64,000 bases of DNA from Acinetobacter rudis (GCF_000829675.1 NZ_BBRX01000022.1:53393-117392), one strand, 5' to 3'. Counted from the stretch's first letter, positions 16,692 to 30,983 are shown. Notes: a model not told the origin generated them from the sequence alone. Program-made: numbers and translations.

Positions 16692-18350
16692 TTATGGGAA
16701 ATTTACACCAATCCATTTTGCTACAACTTTAATCTCACCTTCGGCACGAACTTTACCCATCCAATCCAAACCTTCCATAGAAACCCCTGAAACTGGGTCA
16801 CTCATTGGAAATATCAACTTAAGATCGGTTGTATAAAAATACCCTGACCCAAAACTATCCCAAGGTTCAGCTTGCCACATGGCGTTTTTCATATTTAATT
16901 TTTTAGTTATATCACAACCACTATAGGTCTTAACTTCCTGATTGGCGATATTTTGCATACTTAACCACGCCGGAATTGGAACCTTTGTTTTATTATCATC
17001 AGAAGTAAATAAACAATAAGATTCATTTTCTTTTCTTACACTAGGAGCACTCACATAAGCCTCTATGGTATCTGCTTGACGGGGTGCAGACTGCTTCACC
17101 ATATATTCAAAAGTAATCGGATTGGGATCACCAATTTTCCCTGTTTTAACAGGCGTACTACCTTCAGGCAAGCCCTTAGGTTGAATACTGACACTATACT
17201 CACGTGGAATGAGTTCAACCTTTGTAGAGACTGAAAATTGATAAAAGCCTGACTGAGGTGCAACACTATTATCAACAGCGAATGTAAATAAATTATCAAT
17301 ATTACGAATGTTGACTTTGGCTTTAGCCAACTTTTGAAAAAATGAATTACTAAAAAACACTGAAATATAATTGTCCCCTGAGGTCATCATATCTTTCATA
17401 CGGTTTAGCGCATTGGCTTGATCGTAACGCTTCCAATCCCCTGTACCACCATGAATACGTAAATCATATGTATTTGGGGTAAAACCAAATGATGCATTAT
17501 CTGTAACCATATATAAATAGTAATAAAGTGAGAATGTGGTTGGTGAGCCTTCGATATTATATTTAAGCATCTTACACATAATTCCAGTTTTCTGATCAGC
17601 TGTGCCACCTGTAGGCACTGAACCATATTGACAGTAGGTACTATTAGGCGTCAGATAGGGTGTTCCATCTGTTCCATACCAAACTTCTTGGAATGCCTTC
17701 GTGTCTAATAACTTAATATGGGCATATTTGTTCAATGTAAAAAGATAAGAATACCAATTTCCCACCTTTGCATCTTTACAATAGGTACCATTCGCTGGTG
17801 AATACTCTTCCCTTGTTCCACAAGCATTCAATACAATATGCTCCTGACTTCCTATAGGCATTTTTCTAAAATGCTCATAAGCATTTGGTCCAAAAGCTGC
17901 ACGTGCATATGAACCTCCATCCTCACCAGCTGATACTGCAATTTTATAAGCACCACGGTTATCTATCTTCGCAGCAGGCAGATAACCTGAGGCAGGACAA
18001 CGTGTTGTACCTGCTAACATTAAACAACGAGAACCTACATAGGGTTGGTTAATTGAAGTTCCTTCAGTCCAATAATCGACATAACCATTAACGGCAAGTG
18101 CATGATTGGTTCCCATATAGCCAATAGAGGTCTGATTACTTTTATGTTTATTCCAAACATTGGAACCTGTAAAGCGTGGATCCAGTGCATCTGGAGCAAT
18201 AAAGTACTCTTTATCAACATTGTTTTCGATAAAGATATAATCCTTAGGCGCTAAAGTTTGCATCGTGGGTTGTTTAAGTGCATGTAGATGAGTTGATGTA
18301 AAAAACACTACTGCACACAATACACTTACTTTTCTTACAATTTTAATCAT
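16692..18350 (-). CDS. ecpD: ECP-type pilus tip adhesin EcpD (copy 2)
   Basis: Second tip adhesin, 552 residues, with a signal peptide (cleavage near STHLHA). It aligns with copy 1 along its whole length. The largest differences lie in the N-terminal and middle part: around residues 230-260 copy 2 has a longer loop with VPTGGTADQKTGIMCKM where copy 1 has a shorter one. The C-terminal half (KVELIPREYSVSI and after) is nearly the same. Variation in the presumed binding half with a conserved assembly half would allow different ligands; this is inference. Its start overlaps ecpC by 8 bp, exactly as in copy 1. Confidence 0.92.
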   Translation of the reverse strand: MIKIVRKVSVLCAVVFFTSTHLHALKQPTMQTLAPKDYIFIENNVDKEYFIAPDALDPRFTGSNVWNKHKSNQTSIGYMGTNHALAVNGYVDYWTEGTSINQPYVGSRCLMLAGTTRCPASGYLPAAKIDNRGAYKIAVSAGEDGGSYARAAFGPNAYEHFRKMPIGSQEHIVLNACGTREEYSPANGTYCKDAKVGNWYSYLFTLNKYAHIKLLDTKAFQEVWYGTDGTPYLTPNSTYCQYGSVPTGGTADQKTGIMCKMLKYNIEGSPTTFSLYYYLYMVTDNASFGFTPNTYDLRIHGGTGDWKRYDQANALNRMKDMMTSGDNYISVFFSNSFFQKLAKAKVNIRNIDNLFTFAVDNSVAPQSGFYQFSVSTKVELIPREYSVSIQPKGLPEGSTPVKTGKIGDPNPITFEYMVKQSAPRQADTIEAYVSAPSVRKENESYCLFTSDDNKTKVPIPAWLSMQNIANQEVKTYSGCDITKKLNMKNAMWQAEPWDSFGSGYFYTTDLKLIFPMSDPVSGVSMEGLDWMGKVRAEGEIKVVAKWIGVNFP

Positions 18351-20856
18351 GGCGTGCCGCCTCTAAACTATTTTTATTACTACTTGTTGGTTTATATTGG
18401 CAACGGACATCACCGAGCCATGCTGCACCACGTGCATGTTCAAGTTGCAGTGTAGATTCACAAACATCACCGTTAGCTTCAATCAAGGTCAATACTGGAT
18501 AACGCTTGTCGACATCAAGTGAGAACTCTCCTTTGGCATCGGTCTTGGTTTTACCAATATGATTATGAATATTGGCATTGGCTGCAGGCTCACCGTTTGG
18601 ATAATAGACGCGACCAAAGATCGTCACCATCTGCTTCACTTCTGGTTGTAATAATGCAACGTTACCCGGATACAGCGTGACACGACTCTTACGCCCTTCA
18701 GCAATACTCACACTATCAACCGATTTCTTATCATTCATCAATTCAATGACATACTCAGCATATGGTGCCAAAGGGATAAAGTTGTTTTTACCTGTTAAGG
18801 TATAACTTTGCCCGTTGATCTGCGCGGCCATACTGCCTTTATCTTTGAGTCCTGTTTCAATGATTACCCCTGAACTTAAGTTATGGTTTCCAAGAACCCA
18901 GTTATTCCCTGAAGTCGCCATAGAGCCTTCACTGCTGTAGTTTGCAGAATAGCTATTGCGAGAGGCGCTGACAGATAAATTCCCACTATTATATTTTGCG
19001 GCATAACCTACATAACCAGACGCAGTAAAGTTATCTACAATATCTTCGTTATTTCTACGATTTAACATTTGTGAGATATCAACACCAACACTATTAATGA
19101 CTTGATCATTAAAATTCTGTTTATAACTAGCGTTGGCAAAGACGTTACGATTTCGAGTATTTACCCCTGCACTAAACCATCTGGAAAACGGTAGTCGTAA
19201 ATCAAAATAAATATATTTGTCGTTATAACTTTTTTGAGTGTCATAATCTGAACGCTGTAAGCCGGTTCGAACTTGCATATCGACATATCGATTGCTAAAA
19301 ATATTTTGGAAATATTCAACGTTCATCACACTATTACTGCGCTTTAAATCGTCAGAATAGTTAAAAGTCAGCATTCCTAACTTTCGATAGAACTGATTAA
19401 AGTTGACAGAGAAACCTAAGCTATAGTTTTTAGAGTCAGTAAAATATAAATCATCGCCGATCTCACTGATATCAAATGCTCCCCAAACACTAGCATAACC
19501 TTTGGGCAAACTATAATTAATCGATGTTGCTGCCCGATAAGAGCGATCTGTGGCAAACATGGTCTGTAGGTTAAAGTTGGTATTTGAGGTAACTGCGACA
19601 TTACCTTCAAACTCCGCAACGAAGTTCGTGTCAAAACCATATAATGTCGATGTCAAACCTACGCCTGACAAATAAGCATAGTTTTTCGCGGCTGCGACAC
19701 CCATTAACCAAGTTTTTTCATTATTATCAATTTGACCATAATTATGTCGTTTACTGTATTCCAACATCCCACCAAAAGCTTGCCAGCTTAATTGGCCTGT
19801 GACACTAGATTGGCGTCCATTGGTTTTATTGACTTGAGCAATCGTACTACTGGTTTCTTGTCCATTAATTACTGTTTTAACCTCAACGTTATACACCCCC
19901 ATCGGGAAGGTTGAAGTATCGAGTTCGTGGCTACCCATAGAAAAGTTTTGAATACTGAGTAAACGCCCGTCGCGATAAACCTGAATGGTTCCTGCACTTG
20001 GTAAAAACACCAAAATTGGCACAAGGGTCTGCTTTTTATCTTCTATAACGGTGCTACTTTTATTACCGTAGGTTACACCATAAATTTTACTTGAGTTCAA
20101 TGCATTTAAACTGGCAATAGATTGCATACTCCAAGTATCCATCATCCCGACAGCTAAACGATTACCCTCAAAATCACGCTCATATAAAGCACGGTACAAG
20201 TCAAAACTCGTATCAGAGTCACTACTATAAAAGGAACCATTAGCGATAAAGTGATGTTCTTCAATTGAACTTACACTATCTAAATTGATATAGGTGGATG
20301 ACGTACTACGATTATCAAAATCACTATAGGAGGCTCCCAGACGATAATTCAATACCGATGAGAAATTTTCAGTTGTCGAGTCGCCTAATACATCAGAGCG
20401 CTTGATTAACTTTGTTCCTAAGGCCGATTTATTTACCTTAAGCTCCATATAAAGTGATTTTAAATCAAAAGTCAGTGCTGCATCAGGACCAATCGATAAC
20501 TGCATATCTGGTCCAAAAGCTTGATCGAGTGATTGAATACTTTCTTTTACTTCTGCTGATAATTCTGTTGTTTGATTACTTTCATCAAAAATAATTTTTT
20601 TTACATAAAGTTGATTATTTTGGTATTCAACAACAGCATCGGCAACTTTTTGCTGGCTCTTGTTATCACCAACAACTAAATCTTCTTCGAATTTTAAATA
20701 AACTGGAACCGTAAAACCTTGGGCTAACATACTAGAAAGTGCTGCTGGAAATGTATATTTACCAATATGAATCACACTTGTTTTTTCTTCTGCACGTACG
20801 TTTTGCATACTCGCGAGTAAGATACCCATGACTCCAACAACCATTAGCCTGTTCAT
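18343..20856 (-). CDS. ecpC: ECP-type outer-membrane usher EcpC (copy 2)
   Basis: Second alpha-type usher, 837 residues from ATG 20856. The longer frame begins at a GTG (20862) that abuts the ecpB stop; ATG 20856 gives the same 6-bp spacing as in copy 1 and is preferred. It aligns with copy 1 end to end, including the internal segment RDGRLLSIQNFSMGSHELD and the C-terminal domain GRVYYPNGEPAANANIHNH. The N-terminal chaperone-binding region differs more than the barrel. It should form the assembly pore for EcpA and EcpD of this operon. Whether subunits cross over between the two systems cannot be told. Confidence 0.93.
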   Translation of the reverse strand: MNRLMVVGVMGILLASMQNVRAEEKTSVIHIGKYTFPAALSSMLAQGFTVPVYLKFEEDLVVGDNKSQQKVADAVVEYQNNQLYVKKIIFDESNQTTELSAEVKESIQSLDQAFGPDMQLSIGPDAALTFDLKSLYMELKVNKSALGTKLIKRSDVLGDSTTENFSSVLNYRLGASYSDFDNRSTSSTYINLDSVSSIEEHHFIANGSFYSSDSDTSFDLYRALYERDFEGNRLAVGMMDTWSMQSIASLNALNSSKIYGVTYGNKSSTVIEDKKQTLVPILVFLPSAGTIQVYRDGRLLSIQNFSMGSHELDTSTFPMGVYNVEVKTVINGQETSSTIAQVNKTNGRQSSVTGQLSWQAFGGMLEYSKRHNYGQIDNNEKTWLMGVAAAKNYAYLSGVGLTSTLYGFDTNFVAEFEGNVAVTSNTNFNLQTMFATDRSYRAATSINYSLPKGYASVWGAFDISEIGDDLYFTDSKNYSLGFSVNFNQFYRKLGMLTFNYSDDLKRSNSVMNVEYFQNIFSNRYVDMQVRTGLQRSDYDTQKSYNDKYIYFDLRLPFSRWFSAGVNTRNRNVFANASYKQNFNDQVINSVGVDISQMLNRRNNEDIVDNFTASGYVGYAAKYNSGNLSVSASRNSYSANYSSEGSMATSGNNWVLGNHNLSSGVIIETGLKDKGSMAAQINGQSYTLTGKNNFIPLAPYAEYVIELMNDKKSVDSVSIAEGRKSRVTLYPGNVALLQPEVKQMVTIFGRVYYPNGEPAANANIHNHIGKTKTDAKGEFSLDVDKRYPVLTLIEANGDVCESTLQLEHARGAAWLGDVRCQYKPTSSNKNSLEAARHD

Positions 20857-20862
20857 GATCAC

Positions 20863-21543
20863 CTACCGTGGGACATTGATATATTCACTATCGTGCCAAA
20901 TACCGATATTTGTTTTAGGATCTGCGGTTTGCGTATATTTCAGCGTTAAGCTTTTATTTGGCATCACGTAATAACGTTCGCGACATCCTTTACCATCGAT
21001 ATCTTTGGTGACGTCTTTACATGCTCCAGCAGCGACGATTCGAAAGCTGACATTGCCGGTATTGGTGACTTGGCCATCTTTATAGGTGTAATCAAATTTT
21101 TGTTTGCGCGGTGCGACGACCAATATGGTATTAATCTGAGCAACGGCTGAGGCTTGAGCAGTTTTGGGAGCAGTTGAATCTTCTGAACTTCCTACAGGTG
21201 CATCTAACCAAGACAAACGGTAGTAACGTTCTTGATCATCCGCTGGGCCTTGATAAATAATTTTGAATATATCTTTTGCAGTTCCAGGAAGAACCAAACC
21301 AGATGGTGTAGATAAAATTTCAGCAGCGGATTCCATTGGAATAATTTCACCACCTTCCATGGGGCTACTTAAACGTTGTACTTTTAAACCGACAAAACGC
21401 GCAGTTTCTGATGGATTTTCAATTTCTTTTGCAATCAAGGATTGTTTGGCTTCAATAATCGATGTTACATCACCCACATTAATGGCTAAACTTTGCATAG
21501 AGATTGCTAAACTACTGATCAATATTGTTATTTTTAAGTTCAC
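20863..21543 (-). CDS. ecpB: ECP-type fimbrial chaperone EcpB (copy 2)
   Basis: Paralogue of the EcpB chaperone at 8.2 kb, with the same length (226 residues), the same signal peptide pattern and long identical stretches (INTILVVAPRKQKFDY). It should hold EcpA of this operon in an assembly-competent state in the periplasm. The C-terminal cysteine pair (GACKD, GCRERYYVM) is kept. It lies about 90 bp after ecpA with the conserved hairpin between. The RNA leader just before its start (CCCCTTATGAAACAACAAGG on the plus strand) is also shared with copy 1. Confidence 0.92.
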   Translation of the reverse strand: MNLKITILISSLAISMQSLAINVGDVTSIIEAKQSLIAKEIENPSETARFVGLKVQRLSSPMEGGEIIPMESAAEILSTPSGLVLPGTAKDIFKIIYQGPADDQERYYRLSWLDAPVGSSEDSTAPKTAQASAVAQINTILVVAPRKQKFDYTYKDGQVTNTGNVSFRIVAAGACKDVTKDIDGKGCRERYYVMPNKSLTLKYTQTADPKTNIGIWHDSEYINVPR

Positions 21544-21560
21544 TTATATACCCCTTATGA

Positions 21561-21590
21561 AACAACAAGGGAAAATACTCCCTTGTTGTT
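21561..21590 (-). promoter_or_regulatory. Conserved ecpA-ecpB intergenic hairpin (copy 2)
   Basis: AACAACAAGGGA (21561-21572) and TCCCTTGTTGTT (21579-21590) form a perfect 12-bp stem with a 6-base loop. It lies at the same place as the hairpin in the first operon and is stronger. It probably protects the ecpA transcript or attenuates read-through into ecpB. Confidence 0.65.
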
Positions 21591-21631
21591 GATCAAAATT
21601 TATTTCAATATTTAACTGTTTTGATTAAATA

Positions 21632-22225
21632 TTATGGGGCTGTCCAAAGTGCTGTGAACTGAACTGCAACCTCACCATCCCAACGACCATCAGTCAAAGT
21701 TGAGAGATCAGCAATATCAGCACCTGTTTTATCTTTTGCAGATGCAACAGTAAACATGAAGTTACTTTGTGCAGATGAACGACCAGTACCTGAATATGCA
21801 TTTTTCAATGCAATGCTATCTAAGCCAGCACTGATATTGTTTTTAGTATCAATCATCGTTACTGCTGTTGTTTTATTTAATGGTTGACCATTCCATGCAA
21901 CACCTACATCTAAAGTAGAACCATCACCACCACTACGCGTTAATGTATTACCCATCAACTTTGAAGATAGAGTAAAGTCTGTTGCACCACTTTGACCTTG
22001 AATCGTGACATCGAATGCACCAACTTGAGTGTTGAACCCTTTAATCCCTTCAGCGTACTGGAATACAAGTGATTTCAAAGGTGTAACTACTAGAGCACTC
22101 TTAGTGTCTTTAGTCGCGCTTGCATCCCATTTTGCAGTTGCAACTGCTGTAACATCGGCAAATGCTGAAGCTGCAAATAATGAAGAAATTGTTGTTAATG
22201 CGAGAGTAGACATTAGTTTTTTCAT
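21632..22225 (-). CDS. ecpA: ECP-type major pilin EcpA (copy 2)
   Basis: Second major pilin, 197 residues, with a signal peptide ending AFA and a mature start DVTAVATAKWDASATKD identical to copy 1. Differences from copy 1 cluster in the middle and C-terminal third (for example NNISAGLDSIALKNAYSG against NSVSAGLDNLALASAYAG), which are likely surface positions of the fibre. The N-terminal region, which includes the donor strand in such pilins, is unchanged, so cross-polymerisation is conceivable. The 19 bp including the ATG and the ribosome-binding site are identical to copy 1. Upstream of that the leaders diverge. Confidence 0.94.
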   Translation of the reverse strand: MKKLMSTLALTTISSLFAASAFADVTAVATAKWDASATKDTKSALVVTPLKSLVFQYAEGIKGFNTQVGAFDVTIQGQSGATDFTLSSKLMGNTLTRSGGDGSTLDVGVAWNGQPLNKTTAVTMIDTKNNISAGLDSIALKNAYSGTGRSSAQSNFMFTVASAKDKTGADIADLSTLTDGRWDGEVAVQFTALWTAP

Positions 22226-22795
22226 ACAAACCTCAATTAATATTTAGTATTTACTGGTTCATTGCTAAGTTTTATTTCAGTTCCGGACACGACTCAATTT
22301 TTAATTTTGTTGCACCGCAACCTTTAAAAACACTGATTTAAAGTTTTGTATTAATCATGTGCTTTGTTTAAATCATAGGCAGTTTTTTACACACCAGCAA
22401 CCAAATAATTATAAGTTACCATTCAAAAACAACAGTTTAATTCAAAGTAAACCGCTCTGAAATTTAATTTAGCCAACAAAAAATGACCATTTGTTTATTC
22501 AGATAAGAGATAAAAAAACAAGAACAAGCACCGATATTCGGCACATAGAGAGAGATATCATTAAAATTATTTTTAATATGCTATGTAGTACATAAATTTT
22601 TTTATTAAGAAAAAATAATTAATTCCTGTTACATAAATATTTTTAAACTTATAAGACCAACTTATGAAAAATATTCATTGATTACTTATATTAAATAAAA
22701 CCTTATGATTTTCTCGCAAACAATTTCGTGATGATTTTCCTAAAATCTGACTCACTTAGCCCAAATACAACTTCAATACTCAGCAAAAAGGCAAT
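22226..22795. other. Intergenic region upstream of ecpA copy 2
   Basis: About 570 bp between the second ecp operon and the ilvC terminator, AT-rich and with no convincing reading frame. It should contain the ecpA promoter. It shares no extended similarity with the region upstream of ecpA copy 1, apart from the ribosome-binding site. I see no clear promoter or operator. Confidence 0.6.
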
Positions 22796-22826
22796 AAAAA
22801 AACCCGCTCAACTGAACGGGTTTTTT
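22796..22826 (-). terminator. Rho-independent terminator of the ilv operon
   Basis: Read on the minus strand, CCCGTTC-AGTT-GAGCGGG forms a stem flanked by A-run and T-run, with seven T at the end. It lies 17 bp after the ilvC stop and is a standard intrinsic terminator. Confidence 0.9.
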
Positions 22827-22842
22827 AGATTTAGATCAGAAC

Positions 22843-24390
<1,548 letters not shown>

Positions 24391-24394
<4 letters not shown>

Positions 24395-26118
24395 TCAGTG
24401 CGCTCCCCTTTTGCTAACCACATATCACACATCGATTGGCCAGCAATCAACATTGGATATACGTGTTCAGTACGATCAACCATGACGTTAATAAATACAC
24501 ATTTATCGTTAATCGCCATCGCTTGTGCCAATTTTGACTCTAACTCATCTGCGTGATCAATCTGAATACCCACATGACCATAAGCTTCCATGAGTTTAGG
24601 GAAATCAGGTAAAGACTCTACATATGAACTTGAGTGACGGCCTTCGTAGTTCATGTCTTGCCACTGTTTCACCATACCTAATGCACGGTTGTTTAAGCAC
24701 AAGATTTTGACGTTCAAACCATATTGCTTACAAGTCGATAGCTCTTGAATACACATTTGGATCGAAGCTTCACCCGTAATACAAACAACTTGCTGTTCTG
24801 GACAAGCCAATTTAGCAGCCATTGCATAAGGTAAACCTACACCCATCGTGCCTAAGCCACCAGAGTTAATCCATTGGCGCGGACGCTTGTATTTGTAATA
24901 CATCGCACCAAACATCTGATGTTGTCCAACGTCAGAGGTAATGATGGCTTCACCATTAGTTGCGTTATAAAGTGCTTCAACCACTTGCTGTGGTTTCATG
25001 CCACCATCAGCTGCAGGTTGATAACGTAGACCATGAACTTTACGCCATTCATTGATCTGTGCCCACCAATTCCCAATTTCTTCAGGATTAGGTTTAGACA
25101 CACCCAACTGCTTAAGCTGTGTCAACATTTCTTGCAATACTGGCTCAACTGCACCCACGATTGGGATATGTGCCATGATTGTCTTCGAAATAGTCGCTGG
25201 GTCAACATCAATATGAATGACTTTAGCGTTTTGACAGAACTTGGCTGGATTATTTGTTACCCGATCATCAAAACGTGCACCGATAGCCAAGATCACATCT
25301 GCATTATGCATCGTCATATTGGCTTCATAAGTTCCGTGCATCCCAAGCATCCCCACAAATTGCGGATCATCACCAGGGAAACCACCTAAGCCCATTAGGG
25401 TGTTGGTTACAGGGAAATTCAACAAGTGCGCCAATTCAGTCAATAAAGCAGATGCATTACCTTGTACCACGCCACCACCTGTATAGATGATTGGACGCTT
25501 CGCATGTAATAATTCTTCTACTGCTTTACGGATTTGCCCGCTATGACCACGTGTCGGTGGCTGATAAGAACGCATTTTCACTTTTTCAGGATAGTGATAG
25601 GCAAACTTCTCATCAGGAGCTGTCGCATTTTTAGGAATGTCGATAACCACCGGACCAGGACGACCACTTGCAGCAATATAAAATGCCTTTTTGATCATCG
25701 CAGGAATTTCACTTGCATGACGGACTTGGAAACTGTGTTTAACGATTGGGCGTGAAATACCGACCATGTCGGTTTCTTGGAATGCATCTTCACCAATCAA
25801 GTGTGTTGCAACCTGACCAGACAGGATCACCATCGGAATGGAATCCATATAAGCTGTTGCAATCGGTGTCACCGTATTTGTCGCACCAGGACCTGAGGTA
25901 ACCAGGACAACGCCTGTCTTACCAGTAACACGCGAGTAAGCATCTGCCATATGACCAGCAGCTTGCTCATGGCGCACGAGATAGTGATTAATTTTGTCTT
26001 GCTGAAATAGCGCGTCATAAATATGTAATACAGCACCGCCTGGATAACCAAAAACGTGCTCAACGCCCTCGTCCGCCAAAGCGCGAACGAGCATTTCACC
26101 ACCAGATAGAAGTTCCAA
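24391..26118 (-). CDS. ilvI: Acetolactate synthase catalytic subunit IlvI
   Basis: Thiamine-diphosphate enzyme that condenses two pyruvates, or pyruvate and 2-oxobutyrate, as the first step of valine, leucine and isoleucine synthesis. It shows the N-terminal pyrimidine-binding domain ([14 protein letters not shown] with the conserved catalytic Glu in [14 protein letters not shown]), the central FAD domain (GARFDDR) and the C-terminal cofactor domain. The ThDP/Mg motif reads GEASIQM...LNNRALGMV; the usual GDG is GEA, a change that I believe occurs in related synthases too. 575 residues. It is the first gene of the ilv operon. No leucine- or isoleucine-rich leader peptide is visible upstream. 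Confidence 0.96.
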
Positions 26119-26195
26119 CGTGATTCACCCTAATCTTTATTCCATACACCTATGGGAGACATAGATGATGATTCATTGATTCATTTGTGCACCTA

Positions 26196-26204
26196 GTTAT
26201 AGCA
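26196..26204 (-). promoter_or_regulatory. Extended -10 promoter of the ilv operon
   Basis: On the minus strand TGCTATAAC carries an extended -10 (TG-N-TATAAC) about 78 bp before the ilvI start. A -35 candidate, TTGCAA, stands 20 bp upstream, which is a long spacing, so the promoter probably relies on the extended element. The leader encodes only a trivial 8-codon frame with no run of Ile, Leu or Val codons, so classical attenuation is not supported. Confidence 0.45.
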
Positions 26205-26221
26205 CACATAATTCTCAGTTT

Positions 26222-29342
<3,121 letters not shown>

Positions 29343-29380
29343 TTCAAATTAAACTACTTTAAACTGTTATCAACTAATTC

Positions 29381-29407
29381 AAGTCTCATCTACGGATGGG
29401 ACTTTTA
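29381..29407 (+). terminator. Hairpin with T-run between leuS and lptE
   Basis: AAGTCTCATC-TACG-GATGGGACTT forms a 10-bp stem (one G-T pair) with a tetraloop, followed by TTT. It sits 39 bp after leuS and 29 bp before lptE, so it may only partly terminate, leaving some read-through into lptE-holA. Confidence 0.6.
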
Positions 29408-29435
29408 ACTTGATTTAATTTCATAGGACATAAGC

Positions 29436-29978
29436 ATGCACTTAATAAAACGAATTGCTGCAATTACGTTAACACTCGGCTTAAGTGCAGGCTTGGTCGG
29501 TTGTGGTTTTCATCTTAAAGGAACCAATCCAGCCATCGCGCCTATTGCCTATAATAAATTACAATTAGCAATGCCTAACAATAGCAATACTCAAGACTTA
29601 GAAAAGAAACTCGGTATGTACTTAACTGCCGCTGGCGTACAAATGAGTAACTCTAGCGATGCCTATGTATTACGTGTTTTAGACTATACGCCGCGTCGTT
29701 TAGAACTGAACGGTAGATTAGTTGAAACTTTACTGCGTCTTACTGTCACCTTCCAAATTGAAGATCAACAAGGTCGCCCAGTGACTGAACCTCGTACATT
29801 GACCGCTACACGCTCTTATCAGTATGACGTTGCTACAGTAAATACTGATGATCAAGAAAATCGTTATTTAAGCCAAATCTTAGTTGATGATCTTGCACAG
29901 CAAATTACTCGTCAGCTGTCTTCAAACCGCTTACCTAAATTACCTGTCGCGCAAACCACCCCTGCTCAGTCACAGTAA
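29436..29978 (+). CDS. lptE: LPS-assembly lipoprotein LptE
   Basis: Outer-membrane lipoprotein that plugs the LptD barrel and helps insert lipopolysaccharide (or lipooligosaccharide) in the outer leaflet. The signal peptide ends in the lipobox LVGC (Cys about residue 23), followed by GFHLKGTNP, the typical LptE start of the mature chain (GFxLRG). The 180 residues match the family. The C-terminal tail is Gln/Pro/Thr-rich. It lies between leuS and holA, as in many relatives, and is 18 bp before holA, so the two are probably co-transcribed. Confidence 0.93.
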   Translation: MHLIKRIAAITLTLGLSAGLVGCGFHLKGTNPAIAPIAYNKLQLAMPNNSNTQDLEKKLGMYLTAAGVQMSNSSDAYVLRVLDYTPRRLELNGRLVETLLRLTVTFQIEDQQGRPVTEPRTLTATRSYQYDVATVNTDDQENRYLSQILVDDLAQQITRQLSSNRLPKLPVAQTTPAQSQ

Positions 29979-29996
29979 TAATATGCAACAGACCTT

Positions 29997-30983
29997 ATGA
30001 AGATTGATTATTTACAAGCACTTAAACGCGCACCTGAAGCGCGAGGTGCTTGGGTCATCCACGGACAAGAACCGCTACTTGAGCAAAATTTATTGCGTGT
30101 GTTCCGTGAATACTGGCAAGCTCAAAATATTGAGCGGCAGCGTTTTGACCTCAATAATGCCAGTGACTGGAAAAATGTCTTCGTTGCTTTAAATAGCTTG
30201 TCTTTATTTTCTACTCAACTTGCAGTTGAAGTACACGGCAACATTAAGCCTGATGCGCAATCTCTAAAACAACTCAAGCACTTTATTCAGCACAATCAAG
30301 ACAACTTATTACTGATCGCTATGCCAAAGCAGGATGCCAGTAGTCTAAAGTCGAGCTTTATTCAAACTGTTGAAGCCAATGGTGTTTTAGTCACGCTTGC
30401 AGCAAATTATCCGAAAGATCGGTTAAATATTTTAAAAGTTGAAGCCGAACAGCTGCAAATTCAACTCGATCATGATGCGTGGCAATGGTTAGAGCAGCAT
30501 CATGAACATAACTTACTCGCTGCAAAAAACAGTTTGATGCGTGTAGCTGACACCTTTCCAGATACGCAACTGATTCAAATTGAGCATTTACAGCAGTGTT
30601 TACAGGATCAATCACGCTATAGTAGCTTTGATTTAAGCGATGCACTCATTGCTGGTAATTTTTCACAATCAATCAAAATATTACAGTATCTACTCGAGTC
30701 GGGTGAAGCACCCAGCCTGATCTTATGGACTGTAAGTAAAGAAATGCGTCTACTCATGCAGTTGTTTGAACAGCCACAGAATGCATTACAACTGGGCATT
30801 TGGAAAAATAAAGTTGGTCATTATCAACAGGCTCTACGCCGCTTACAACCACAACAATTTTTAACTTGGCCAGCTCTGCTTAGACGTGTCGATGCAGCTA
30901 TAAAAGGCATGAGTGCAGAAAATCCAGAGCATATTTTACAACTTTGTGTGGCGCAGCTCTGCGGCCAAACCTTATTTAAATGA
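29997..30983 (+). CDS. holA: DNA polymerase III delta subunit HolA
   Basis: Delta subunit of the clamp loader, which opens the beta sliding clamp. Its N-terminal AAA+-like fold lacks a Walker A, as expected for delta. Seen here are VIHGQEPLLEQNLLRVFRE near the start, the clamp-contact region NSLSLFSTQLAVEV (about residue 65) and the C-terminal collar domain with MRLLMQLFEQ. 328 residues. It is directly downstream of lptE. Confidence 0.93.
   Translation: MKIDYLQALKRAPEARGAWVIHGQEPLLEQNLLRVFREYWQAQNIERQRFDLNNASDWKNVFVALNSLSLFSTQLAVEVHGNIKPDAQSLKQLKHFIQHNQDNLLLIAMPKQDASSLKSSFIQTVEANGVLVTLAANYPKDRLNILKVEAEQLQIQLDHDAWQWLEQHHEHNLLAAKNSLMRVADTFPDTQLIQIEHLQQCLQDQSRYSSFDLSDALIAGNFSQSIKILQYLLESGEAPSLILWTVSKEMRLLMQLFEQPQNALQLGIWKNKVGHYQQALRRLQPQQFLTWPALLRRVDAAIKGMSAENPEHILQLCVAQLCGQTLFK

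Noticed and set aside
26119..26190. Leader peptide/attenuator for the ilv operon
   Set aside because: The only leader frame is 8 codons with no excess of Ile, Leu or Val codons, and the hairpin next to it has 5 bp and no T-run.
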